A stretch of DNA of 64,000 nucleotides from Anthoceros angustus (Eukaryota > Streptophyta > Anthocerotopsida > Anthocerotales > Anthocerotaceae), in the NCBI GenBank assembly GCA_010909165.1, contig MU008178.1:446369-510368 (forward strand). Direction: 5' to 3'. The notes beneath the pieces are model-generated. The model saw nothing but the letters and a program-made list of their open reading frames with translations. It did not search any database and was not told the origin of the DNA. A program made the position numbers and the translations under genes. Of the stretch, positions 42,299 to 53,637 are shown piece by piece (the stretch's first letter is position 1; each line of letters opens with the position of its first letter).

Positions 42299-43850
42299 TG
42301 TTGTCACTCCATGGAAGCCAGTCCATGTATGAGAAATAATGAATCCTTTGTGGTACAATGCTTTTTTTAGAAATTATATACTATTTATAGATGTGTGGAA
42401 TAAAAGATTAAATTTATTTAAAGAAAGGTATACCGTACCGGATGGTGATTTTAAATGGGATGGGTATTGCATACCATACCTAGTTGCCCCGAGTTTTAAT
42501 TGATGCTGTGTGCCCGTCCGCCATGCCCGGGTGGAAGAGCAACCCTCGTACTCCACCTCGTGCGAGGAGTCGTGGAATCGTTTGGTGGTTGCAGTGGGCG
42601 GATCCTGTGGGCGAGGGGGCGAGGGCTAGCCCGTATGGGAATCAATTCCTGACATGGAATTTGGCATGATGCGGGCATCGATCAGCAGGGTGAGGGGTGA
42701 AGAGGGAGGAAAGGAAATTATTGAATGGCTACAGTTTTGGCGCAGAGCGGGCACAGCGTTGTCCTGGTCACTGATGTAGCGGTGGGAGGGTAGGAGGGCA
42801 GGAGGGCAGAGGGCAGAGGGCAGAGGGCAGGAAGGCAGGAAGGCAGGAAGGCAGGAGGCAGGAGGAATATCCATGAACAGCGTGCTGGTTTCATGTCGCA
42901 ATCGCAATTTGCAGGGCTTGTGAGAGGTGGTGGGGTGACGCAGCCAATGCGCAGGCCGGCCAGGCGGGCGGCGGGCCACCTCCGCTTTTTATCCCCCCGG
43001 GCCCCGCGCGCACACCCACTTGCCACGCACGCGACTCACGATTCCACCGCCCTTCTAATTAAAGACGCTTCCTTCGATCTGTTACGAGCAAGTCAGAAGA
43101 AGAAGAAGGAGAAGGAGGAGAAGGAGATGTAGCGAGTCCTAGTTCTAGTGCCAGTTCTAGTCCTAGTGCAATCCCATTGGCTAGGGAATCGCAAGTGGCC
43201 CAGCTGCCTCCCCGCCACCAGGACCCCCTGACGTGTCACGTGACGCCGGAAAGGGGAAAAGGCCTCTTTTGTTCTCACTCGCTTCCGCGTTCACACAGCC
43301 CCGGCTGCCCGCTCCCCGCGATTATGAGCCCGCCGCGCAAGTGGCCAAGTGGGGCTGGCAAGTGCCATGTGATGGTACCCGCATGCGGGCCATCCTGGCC
43401 GCTCTCACAAATATCGCCGGCCGCGCCCGCTCCCCCGCTTCCCCGCTGCCGCAGGCCGGGCGTTTCGAAGCGCGGTTCGAAACGCCGGGCACCTGCGCAC
43501 GGCCCCCTGGCCCCCTGGCCCGGCTCTCTCTGCCCGCCTCCCCCGTCGCCGGATTGCGCACCCGCCCGTGACTTGTGCGGCAACCCCATCCCATCCCATC
43601 CCATCGCATCCCATCCCGGGGCGTGTACGAGGGCCTGGCTCGCATGGAGCGCTGGCAGCACAAGCTGGTGGCCTCCCAGGACAGGGACAGGGGCAGGGAC
43701 CAGGGCCAGGACCGGAACCAGGACCAGGACCACAACCAGGACCAGCACCAGCACCAGCACCAGCACCAGCACCAGATTGTCTTCTTCTGGAGGGAAGGGG
43801 AGTGGGGTGGGTGAGGTTGTGAATGAGCCAACGAACCGATGAACGATTGA
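42299..43850. other. intergenic / promoter and 5' UTR of the Raf-like kinase
   Basis: Switches from AT-rich to GC-rich at about 42,500. Simple repeats: GGCAGAGG/GGCAGGAA units (42,788-42,866), CATCC units (43,587-43,618) and CCAGGA/CCAGCA units (43,700-43,774). ABRE and G-box motifs at 43,231-43,244. No conserved coding sequence; the GC-rich open frames here are low complexity. Confidence 0.5.
43231..43244 (+). promoter_or_regulatory. overlapping ABRE and G-box
   Basis: ACGTGTC (43,231-43,237) is a strong abscisic-acid response element core, overlapping the perfect palindrome GTCACGTGAC (43,235-43,244) with a CACGTG G-box. It lies about 610 bp upstream of the Raf-like ATG. Both motifs are bZIP targets. 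Functional relevance is inferred. Confidence 0.5.
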
Positions 43851-46800
43851 ATGCGCGCTGCAAGCAACACCAATTCTGCCTCAGCATCATCTGGCTCAGC
43901 CTCTGCACCAGCCGCAGCCTCGGCATCGTCAGCTGCCCGTGCTCCTCCTCGTCACCCTCAAGCTGCTGCTGTTGCTGCTGCCGGCCCCGGGGGGCGCACA
44001 GGATGCGGCGCTGCTCTCGCCAGGCCCAGGCCCATGCGCTGTTCAGATATGCCGGTGCGGAGATCAGACTATGCGCTCCTCCAACAGCTTGACGACTCGC
44101 CGCACCACATCGCCTCCGCCTACCCGCTCGGGCTGCAGCTGCAGGACAAGCGCCCGCATTCTTCCGCCTTGAATCTGCCGTCGCCGCACGAGGATGAGCT
44201 CTCCTACGACACCTACGCCTACGGGCCGCCACCGGAGGCCGCGTCGGTGACCTCTAATCCGCCCCTGCCCCTGCCTCTGCCTCTGCCTTCGGTATCCTAC
44301 CCCTGGCCCGATCGCAGGCCTGCGCTGCCGGACAAGGACAAGGACAGGGACAGGGACAAGGGCTTGTTCGGCGCGGCCATCCGGAATGCGGCCTTCCACC
44401 CGCTGGACGCGGGGGCCGCCGGGGACCAGGACGCGTTGCCGCACTCGGACAGCGGCCCGTTCAAGGCCGCGGGGGCCTGGGTTTCGGCCGCTGCGGCGCC
44501 GGCTGAGTGCTTCAGCACCGGTTGGAGCGGGGGGCCCTTCTCCGAGCCGCTCTACAGGGACTCCAGCGGGAGCAGCTTCACCGACAGCTTCCCGTCCTTG
44601 GATTCCTCGGATGTTCGAGGGGATTTTGCGCCGGTCAAGTGCGACTCCACCTTCTTGCACTTCCTCTACGGGCACGCTCCGGACAAGAATGACTCCGAGT
44701 CCAGGCCCCTGGAACGCCAGTACAGCTGGGCGCAGCAGACGGAACAGACCTACTCTTTGCAGCTCGCCGTCGCCCTGCGGATGGTCGCGGAGGCGGAGCG
44801 CACGGAGGAGCCTTCCCTGCTTGCCGGGGTTCGGCCTTTCTCCTCCAGGAAAGGGGAGTGTGTGGAGGCCACTGCTCATCGACTATGGGTAAGGTTGCAC
44901 AGCTTTCCGCATGTTTGCAGGGCACGGGGAGATGTAGCCCGTGTTTCAGGTCGGTGATGCGGCTGCTGGTGCCCATCCTTGCAGGTGAACGGCAGCCTGG
45001 GGTACAATGACAGGGTGGAGGATGGGTTCTACCACATCTGGGGAATGAATCCGCATGTCTGGAGCATGTGCAACGACTCGGGGAGCCAGATGCCTTCTTT
45101 GGAGTCGCTGCGTGCCGTGGATCATGCCGATGCGTCCTTTGATGTCATCGTGGTGGATAAGAATGCTGATTCGCACCTTCGTGAACTGGAACACAAGGCT
45201 CTCGAGAAGTCCCAAGGCTTGTCGGACTTCCGAGTGCTTGCGGAACAGCTTGGCAAGTTGGTGTGCAGTTTGCTCGGGTAAGGCAAATTCAACAGCAGTT
45301 TGCTTGGGTCGACTAGGTCATTGCCTGTTTTTTAACTCTCTGGATTCAGATCCGAGCTGACATGTATCTTCCTACTTGGGACTGAAGGGGCGCAGCTCCT
45401 TGCGAGGATGGAGACTTAATACACAGATGGGAGGAGAGCAGCAGGGCTTTGAAGGAGTGTGTGAATTCTGTCGTGCTTCCGATCGGTAGCCTGTCAGTCG
45501 GCCTTTGTCGGCACAGAGCCTTGCTTTTCAAGGTATGGCACTGGGACACGGTTGAATCTATGCGGCAAGGCCCTGTCGAGCAGTGGAAGCTCGCCAGAGG
45601 CACAGCATGGCCTGCCTTGCTTCCTCAGTCTCTGCTCTTCACTGTGGTAAACTGCTACAATTGTCTCCTTGTATTTGTTTCGCCCCTTTTCCTGAGCGAA
45701 TGTGCTCTGTCTGCAGAGGTTAGCAGATAAGGTCAAATTGCCTTGCCGGATAGTCCGTGGGTGTAAATATTGCTGCTTGGAGGAAGGGCTGTCGTGCAAT
45801 ATACTGGGTGGGGTTGACAGGTCTGTGCTGCTTCTGGCCTGGTTTGCGCCACGTGTTTCTAGTGTTGCTCACAAATAGTTGAACTTACACTTGAGATTGA
45901 TTTGTGCAGAGAATTCTACGTTGATCTGATTGCAAGGCCTGGCCAGCTATGTGAGCCGGACTCATCCTTGCTTGGTTGTTCATCGAACACAGTTGCTTCA
46001 CCATTACGCATGGCTGATTCCATAGACTCTCAAAATGAGAGATCTATGAGCAGATTTAACGGCTCTCGTGGCAGCTCTTCCTCAGACTCTAGCTCACAAG
46101 CTGTTGAAGAAGGTAAGCCAGGGACCTAACGGAGGGCGGCTCTGTGTGCATTAGTCAAGGATGTTTGCCAAAGGTCTGAGGAGAGTGGTCGGGTTTGGCT
46201 CTCTAAGCGTTTTGCCCTGTAGGTATAGAGTGATGTGCTCGAGTTGAGCACAACCTGTTGCCTCTTTGAAGATTGCCCTTTTGTCTAACTACAACTTCTG
46301 TGCACAGGCGTAAAACGACGAGCAGCCAGAATGAAGCAGTTTGAAAATTATCGGCTTTCACCTGGCAGCTTGTGGCCAGTGCGATCTTCTGTAGCTGTTT
46401 CCAGTGCTGAGGATGTCATAATCCAAGGAGGTTTTAGGGTAGACATTGATGTTGCCAGCAGTGCGAGTCCACAGCAAAGGCTTGAAGTAGGTGTAGGGAG
46501 AGTGCATGGAGCAGGAGTAGACGGCTTTTGCGGAAAGGAACCTGGTCCTGAGCCCAGTGGTTCTCCACTAGGAAATTCCATCAACGAGGGCAAGCGCCCA
46601 TCAGGTCATGAGAAAGATAACCTCAAAGATGCTCAAAGGGATTTTCTGGAGAGGATTCAGGGAATGAAGACCAATGATGAGCATTTCAACACCGCGGGTA
46701 CTGAAATCTCATTAGCAGTGGTTGAAGGCAAAGCTCTCCATGGGGTCCTAGACTATGAAATATCATGGGAGGATCTGAAGATGGGTGAGCGCGTTGGACA

Positions 46801-48728
46801 CGGTGAGTTGTTGCTCAATAACGTCAGGTTTATACGCTTGCTGCTTTGGTGTGCAGAGTATGTCGTGTGCTGTATGCTGTACTTTCTCTACAGACTGGTT
46901 TGGGGTTGGTGAGTGCATCTTCAATGCATTTCTTTTGTTTGTCCCTGATGTATAGTTGTTTGCACATAAAATGTGCAGGATCATTTGGAACTGTGCTTAG
47001 GGCAGACTGGCTGGGTTCGGTGAGTAGTTTTCTTTTTGAGTCTTACTCATGTCTTTGGGAAATAGTCTTGGGTCCATCATGCACGTGCGCTCAGTTCAGT
47101 GGCGGTCTCTGCTCAATGATGTTGCTTATTGGCGTACGCCATGCTCAAGTCCTCAGCTGGTTCCAGTCTCACCTTCTCTACAGGGTGTGAAGTTTAACTA
47201 TTTTGCTTTTGTTTTACAGGATGTAGCTGTGAAGATTTTGATTGAGCAAGATTTGGGGGAGGAGCGGCTGAAGGAGTTCCTGAGGGAGGTGCGGACTTCA
47301 AGATGCAATGTCTTACTACCCTGTGCAGTGTTGCTCAGTCTTGCATACTCTGTTTGCTCATTGGCATAAACCCTTTTCTCGCTTTTTGGATGTCCAGGTT
47401 GCTATATTGAAGCGGTTGCGCCATCCGAATGTTGTTCTGTTTATGGGTGTGATTACACAGCCTCCACATCTTTCGATAGTAACTGAATATTTGCCCAGGT
47501 ATTGTACCATATAGTTAAATTTTCTTTCTTCAGTTGTGAATCTGAGAAACTCAACTGGCTTATTGTCACTTCTTGTTTGCACTTATTTTTTGTGTGTGTA
47601 TTGTCACTTATTGTCACTTAATTGTTTTGGGTCATGCAGAGGTAGCCTTTTTAAGATTTTGCATCGTCCTGCTTTGAGAGTTCTGCTAGATGAGAAAAAG
47701 CGAATAAGAATGGCACTTGATGTGGTAAGCTTGAAAGGCCTTTTTTCACAATGCCTGTCTTTGCTTGTTATCGATCAGATACTGATACAAATATTGTCAT
47801 TCAGTCAAAGGGGATGAACTACCTGCACCGCAGCAATCCTCCAATCGTGCATCGCGATCTGAAGACTCCAAATCTGCTTGTAGACAAAAATTGGACAGTC
47901 AAGGTACATCCCTCGGTTCAAGTGTTGTCCTGGATGGGGCCTTGGGCTTATCTGGTGCCATAGCTGGTTTGACGCTTGAAGTTTGGTTTATGCATTGGTA
48001 GGCAGTAGCTTTTCCCTTGCACCTGATAGCTTTGTATTTTCAGGTTTGCGATTTTGGTCTGTCACGGTTCAAAGGGAGCACTTTCCTTTCATCCCGATCA
48101 GGAGCTGGCACGGTGAGAGTTGATGATGCAGTTTACTTTGTGGGAACCTGGCTGTTTGTGCTGGACTTGGTCCTTTCAACTTGCTGCGCCTAAACTTGGT
48201 TCTTCCTACTTCCTGCTCACATCACTGTTGGGTGATCTGATTCAGCCTGAGTGGATGGCACCTGAAGTTCTTCGGGATGAATAAATCAAATGATTGTTAT
48301 AGCTTGGGGTGTTTGTGAGCTAGTGACACAAGTGCCTTGAATGGATTGTCCTCCTGCAGGTCAGTTTCTGCTGCCCCGAATCCGACCAGGTGGTCTGGTT
48401 TATGATGCTGCAAGGAGGACACGTCAGTGAACTGTGAATGCACAGGTAGTGGTTTTGGGCAGACGACTTAACCTGCAACATCCCTGAAATTGTGCTTACA
48501 GTCAGCGCTGGCTGTGTACTTGTTGTTTGTAGTGCAGGCTCATGGACATGTGTGAAGTTGCATATGGAGTGATAATCTTGCGGCTGATTTTTCACTACAG
48601 AGAATGACTGCAGATCTCAAAATGCCCCTGATCTCACTGAAATGCGCTGTGCTGCAGGATAAGCAAAGCGTATCAGGAATATTATGCAGCATCTGAAGCC
48701 TCTAGAGATTGACGGATTGAGTTCATGA
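43851..48728 (+). pseudogene. EDR1/CTR1-type Raf-like MAPKKK, C-lobe broken
   Basis: Plant Raf-like (group B) Ser/Thr kinase of the CTR1/EDR1/ARK class, which acts in ethylene, defence or ABA signalling. Thirteen exons are traceable: 43,851-44,888 (Ala/Pro/Asp-rich N-terminus, start of EDR1 domain YSWAQQTEQTYSLQLAVALR); 44,985-45,277; 45,350-45,532 (SVVLPIGSLSVGLCRHRALL); 45,717-45,820; 45,910-46,112 (EFYVDLIARPGQLCEPDS); 46,308-46,802 (ends ISWEDLKMGERVGHG); 46,979-47,019; 47,220-47,288; 47,398-47,498; 47,640-47,724; 47,805-47,903 ([12 protein letters not shown]); 48,044-48,112 (CDFGLSRFKG); 48,246 onward (PEWMAPEVLRDE, then TAA at 48,282). Exon 3 needs one base restored near 45,415. Beyond 48,282 recognisable C-lobe remnants (ELVTQVP, NIMQHLKPLEID) lie in shifted frames up to 48,728. 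Either a pseudogene or a consensus error. Kinase N-lobe, Lys, HRD and DFG are intact. Confidence 0.85.
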
Positions 48729-51480
48729 GACGGCACTGGCGCTTGTCTTTATTCTTTGATACCTGCGCATCCTTGTACCGAAGAAGTTCGAGGTATGGAC
48801 GTCATTAGTTCTTTGTGGAAAACGAACGTTGCAGCAACGGTGCGTTGTCTGTCCCTGTCACCCGTGGAGTGTTGTGGAGTTGGTCCTTTTCTAACCTGAC
48901 TGTTGGTTGTGTGTGTTTGTGAGAGGACACGTCCATGTCACCATGCTCTTTATGGGAGGTTTTGTGACGAAAACTAATTCAGATGACTAGGGTGCCTGGC
49001 AAAGGCATGACTCACCTCTAGAATCCATCTTCGCTGTTGTAGCGCAATGGCTGATTGTGATGTCTGACGTACGAGTGTCAGCTGAATCAGCGTTGGAGGT
49101 GAAATCCTGTTGCCCACAGCACTGGACTTGTCAGGAGTAGATTTAACTCCTCTCCTGTTTCGCTTAACATTTACTGTGTTACTACCGGGAAATAAATTTG
49201 ACGTTACTGGTGCCTTCTCATCAACCGATACCCTCCGGTCTCTCACGCTGTGGCGGGTAACACCTGGCGCGATGGTTTGCAAGCGAAGCTGAGGAAGTGG
49301 TATTTTCAGTCAGCAGCTGATCCCACTGATGGTGTTGGAGTACTTGCTGAGATATGAGGAGCGAAGCCAGGGAATGCTGGGAAGTGATTTCAGTCTCCAT
49401 CAACGCTCTCTGGACCAAGGAAGTGATCTCTGTCTCCATCAGGGGCTTCTATGAAGCGCTGCTCGCTTTTGTCCGGTAATCATCGTCTCGCATTTAGCCA
49501 AAGCGTTAATTGAACCTTCTCTCTGTCGTTGAGGGCTTGAGTAGGAAAGAGGATGCAATCCTGGATGATCGTGTTGTGTGAGATTGTCTCATCTATTTAT
49601 GTGAGCCAGGAGGGAGGAATGCATTTTACTGCTACCTACCTATGTAAGCGTTTTGTGCAAGATTAAAGTGAAAGGGGCGTTCAAGAACTGGGGCCCAAGG
49701 CGTCCCTTGCAGATGTGTCCTTGCTGTTATGTCAAGTGGTTAAGCAGAATCATATGGGGTGTGTGTTTGGCAGGTGGGTTGGCTGGTGAAGCGATTCCAT
49801 CATGCAAGCATGCTCAAACTGTGAGGGAGATTGACTGGCTACATATCTCAATTTGACCCATGTTTGGAGGGTCAGATTCCTTGTCCGTAAGCAAGTACCC
49901 TGGGCCCCTTGGGTCCCTCCCTTCCTCTTTCCCTGTCCCGCGGCCTGCCCGCTGGCGCTGATGAAAGTCCTTGCCATGTAGTTACGGTTATAAGAGGAAG
50001 TGGTATTGTCGCACAGCACCTCTGGCATGGATCCGGACCCACTTGGAAGTTGTGTGCATCTGGTGCTGCTCATTTATTAGATTCGGACGGTGCAAGAAAG
50101 AGTTCCTAAGCTTGACGCAATCACGCAGAAGCGGTGCGGTGCTGATCGCAGGGGCCAGATCCAAGACGGGCGGTTATGAAGGAGGCAAGCTCCTGTCTGC
50201 TGGGCCATAGTTAAACGTCGGGTATCGCATCCCGCATAACACGTGGTGCAGAGCTTGGAGATTCCCGAGGCCGGTCCCAGGCCCAGTTTACTTGCGATAT
50301 CTGGCCAGATGATATAACCTCGGGCAATGGGCAACGACAAAGCTCGGAGTCCAGGCAGCCAGTGACTCCCTGCTTTCCACATTATAAGCTTTGTGCCCAG
50401 CTGCCCCAAACATCACATACATCTACTGTAGAGTGTAGACCAGTCCGTGTTGGACAAGCCACCCCTCTGGTTTGCTGCAGATTTTGAGGCCACCAGATTC
50501 AGCCTGGCGGTGGATTCTCCCACCGGGAGATAAGGACATTTGACGTCACAAAACAAGAGAAACCAGCGTGGGCGGGCCTGCTGCGAGTATGAAGGAGTAC
50601 AGACTCTGGGGACCTGGTCCCCACATGTCAAAAAGGCCCTGGGGAAGTGTGCCAGCTTTCTTTCCACCTCCCGCCTGCCCACTGACCACTGCCCAGCCTG
50701 CCTGCTGCCACCGCTCCTTCCTACATACATACAACCGGGTCCCAACCTTCGATTCTCTGTTGCTTGTGCTCCAAACTTACTGCTTCCCCGATCCCGGAAA
50801 TGCTGTGTGTGGCTGTGTGCTGGATGCTGCATGAAATCAATCTCGGGGCACAGCACATGGTCGGTATGTAGGTTTGTCCATGTCCAGATACCCTGCGCGA
50901 AGGGTGTTCTACATCTTGTGCAATCTATCCACTATCATGTACAACACATAATGACTTTGACTGTAGTCCAGCTCAATAGTAATTCCTAGTACATTTATGT
51001 ACACTTAGCTTCTGTTCTCCTCTTGGCTGTATTTATGGGCAACTCTTAATGAATTATATGACATGGATCAATATAAGCTACTATGAACCATTTAACATCT
51101 TCTCACAAACATGTGATAGTGCACCTCTTCCTCTTGCAAATGTCCGAGTTGTCTGATATTATATGGTGTACGTGGAGACTTTATGTAAAAAATAGAGATA
51201 GGAAATCCCATCTACCCCTAGAAAAAAGGGGGCATAACCCAACGAAGAGCACCAAGCCAAGGGGGCTAACCCTCGCTATCGCTCATCTCGAAACTACCTA
51301 CATCTCGAAGAATTTCATGGTCAGGGATATGAAACAGCCTACCTACCACAAGGGCCGAAGATGCCGCATCCCCAATGCATGCCGCTTTCTTATGCACCGT
51401 GTTCGCCAACACCCTCTGCAAGGCGATGAACATCCATTGCATGAAGAAAGCCACAATACAAGAAAGGGGAGACTAACCCC
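48729..51480. other. no gene recognised
   Basis: About 2.7 kb with short frames on both strands, none with a domain, family resemblance or splice structure I can support. 49,370-49,440 holds two similar 'GTGATCTC-GTCTCCATCA' stretches. No RNA gene seen. Confidence 0.4.
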
Positions 51481-51489
51481 ATTCTTGCG

Positions 51490-51775
51490 ATTGTGGTAAG
51501 CCTTTGCACAAGCTTTGACAAACCTAGAGAAATCCTTCCCATGGCCCTGTGAGTCTCGATGACAAGGGGGTGAAGGTGTGGCTACTTGCATGAGAGAGTA
51601 CTTGTAAACCTTTACTGTCGCGCTATTCATTATGTGCGGAAGACCTCTCACACAACCATAAGTGCAAGAGACAATGAATGAATTAATAACACCAAAATTA
51701 TTCTTATATACAAAGTATGTATCGTTAACCCTAAATTAAATAACCGAGGTAGGTTAAACATATATAATCCTAACA
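51490..51775 (-). repeat. Copia-type 3' LTR (partial)
   Basis: Minus strand begins TGTTAGGATTATATATG after a polypurine tract AAGTGGGAG. The left boundary is not determined; 51,490 is a guess based on composition. Confidence 0.5.
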
Positions 51776-51784
51776 CTCCCACTT
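51776..51784 (-). promoter_or_regulatory. polypurine tract AAGTGGGAG
   Basis: Same junction as at 25,407-25,415, so internal element sequence should extend rightwards from here. Confidence 0.7.
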
Positions 51785-52011
51785 AACCTATCGAGTTTAA
51801 TTTGGCGTGTCAGGCATTAAGGGCACTTTAGCCAGGTTCACCTCGTGAATGATGATTCCACTCCTCTCCACACAGCATGAAAGGCATGAGCTCAACTCTT
51901 GCGTGCAACGCCCGCATTGTAACTGTGAAGATGGAGCTCTAGACAACATATGTTCTGGCAATCACAACCATCATAATCACCGCAGCCCTAGCAGCCGCGG
52001 CCGCAGCAGCT

Positions 52012-52395
52012 ATGGTGCGGACGCAAAATCACGGATTGAGTAGCCAAAAGCGACCCAGGGAGACTCCATATGAGACGGTAAGCAAGAAACTCCCACTCAC
52101 CACGGAGCTCAGCGAAGAGTCATACATCCACACCAAGCACAAGATGGAGAAGGAAGAGACACACCCTGCGACTCCGCTGGAATGTCCAAAGTGCACAATG
52201 GCCGATAGAAATATATCCTGCAGTCTTCACGACATACTCCTCAAGTGTGATGAACTGAAGGCAACACTATCGGCAGCACGGGCAAGGACGTATGAGTTGG
52301 AGGAGCTGCTATTGCACAGGCCCAAACCGGATGAACCTAGAAGGCCCCTAACCGATGTGGAGTGCACGACCATTGTGGAAGAGCTAATGCTGTAG
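52012..52395 (+). CDS. antisense ORF near a Copia 3' LTR, unknown
   Basis: 127-codon ATG-started plus-strand ORF, 228 bp inside the polypurine tract of a minus-strand Copia remnant. It is charged, with ECPKCTMADRNISC (four cysteines counting the nearby one, possible metal site) and a helix (HDILLKCDELKATLSAARAR). No domain recognised. Its location parallels the ORF at 25,897-26,259 but the sequences are not alike. Confidence 0.35.
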   Translation: MVRTQNHGLSSQKRPRETPYETVSKKLPLTTELSEESYIHTKHKMEKEETHPATPLECPKCTMADRNISCSLHDILLKCDELKATLSAARARTYELEELLLHRPKPDEPRRPLTDVECTTIVEELML

Positions 52396-52397
52396 GG

Positions 52398-53018
52398 CTA
52401 CATGGATAAGATGGACAGAGGAAAGCCATGTAGTCCACTCATTAACAAGATAGACCATTGAGGCTCAAAAGGTAAACTGCCCACTATTGCTTCTAGAAGA
52501 TGATGCCTGTTGTGGACGTACTTTCGCTGGCGGACCAGCCGGGCACACTCTATATCCCGTAGCATGTAGTATATGGCTCGATCCCAAGGAAATGTATCGT
52601 GCCTTACCGTTAGCCTACTAATTCTAACTACTTCGAGGGTTTCCGTCTGGTTCGTATCAATGTTTACGAACGTACCCCTAGCCACTAGACTCGGACTCCA
52701 GCGGTGGAGTGTTCAGCGGACCGCAGCCCTCGGGGTGCTACTCACGGTGCTATCCCAAAGTCGCATGGCCGCATGGGTCCATCACCAGGCGAGGCCAGCG
52801 ACCGGGGTCCGCAGGTGCATCCATGTAGCTAATCTCGCCTTGTACCAGAAGAAATACCTGGGGGACAACCCGACCCGCTTAATGAATTGGACCACTTTGC
52901 GGGTCACCTGTTGCAGCACTAACCGTCTAAGGTTACAACTTCTAGTTAGTCCAAACCCCCACCCAAATCTTGTACTGCGCACTGTCTTCCCTCTCATTCC
53001 TACCGTGTTCCATAACAA
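52398..53018 (-). pseudogene. coding-like minus-strand fragment, unknown
   Basis: Two minus-strand frames follow each other with a short interruption: 53,018-52,782 (VTRKVVQFIKRVGLSPRYFF then WYKARLATWMHL) and 52,685-52,398 (VARGTFVNIDTNQTETLEVV, WDRAIYYMLRDIECARLVRQ). Residue composition looks protein-like, not low complexity. It lies inside the remnant whose 3' LTR is at 51.5-51.8 kb. I do not recognise the family. Confidence 0.3.
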
Positions 53019-53529
53019 GTTCTACGGGCGAGGTCCGGTGCTACGAGACGTTTAAAGACTCATCCACGTCCTCAGCTAGCCTCTGCTAAGCATCTATGCC
53101 ACACTACCTTTGTCTTCACTCCTCACCCGTTTCCACGTCTCTGAGTCCGCTCAGCGTGTGTCTTCACGCTCTAGAAGGCGGCGCCGCTGCCTCCGCGGCA
53201 GCCACGCACAAGCCGAGCCCCGGGCTCTTCGCTATAAATTACGACTCGTCACCAAATAATGCTCCAAAGACAATTATCCTCCATCCCGCTCGCAATGAGC
53301 AAGGATCAAGGCTCTTCGGTACCTACAACCACACCACCACGCGTTAAGGCTCGTCACCAGAGCCAGGATGATCCTCTCATGGGTAGTCCGCCCGCTCAGT
53401 TACTCGGGCAACGCATTCACACTCTCTCAACAGAACTCCGTGCAACAATGCGGAATCAACCCCAAAAGAAAAATCACACTACAGGGACAACAAGCCCCCC
53501 TTTATACAGCTCCAAAGCCTGTACCTTTA
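53019..53529. other. unassigned spacer before the 3.12-kb tandem repeat
   Basis: Contains a TATA-like CTATAAATTACG at 53,231 and no supported gene. Confidence 0.35.
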
Positions 53530-53637
53530 TTACAACCCTTAGCTGGCCCTCCTGCTAGCTACCTGCACACGCGGGAGGGATACCAATCCTTTGCTCATAT
53601 CTACCTACACCTATGGCGGTTGGGCTACTGACCACGT

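Noticed and set aside
43177-43842. Open frames in GC-rich DNA before the Raf-like gene, with (QDQDQHQ)n or (TRTRTST)n tails
   Set aside because: They are translations of CCAGGA/CCAGCA simple repeats in the probable 5' UTR; no conserved sequence.
43405-44232. 275-codon minus-strand frame opposite Raf-like exon 1
   Set aside because: Antisense shadow of a GC-rich exon that is well supported on the plus strand.
50540-50989. 149-codon plus-strand frame
   Set aside because: No domain, no conservation in the window, composition like intergenic DNA.
53096-53631. Overlapping plus-strand frames before the 3.12-kb repeat
   Set aside because: Short, mutually overlapping, no recognisable family; the end runs into repeat DNA.
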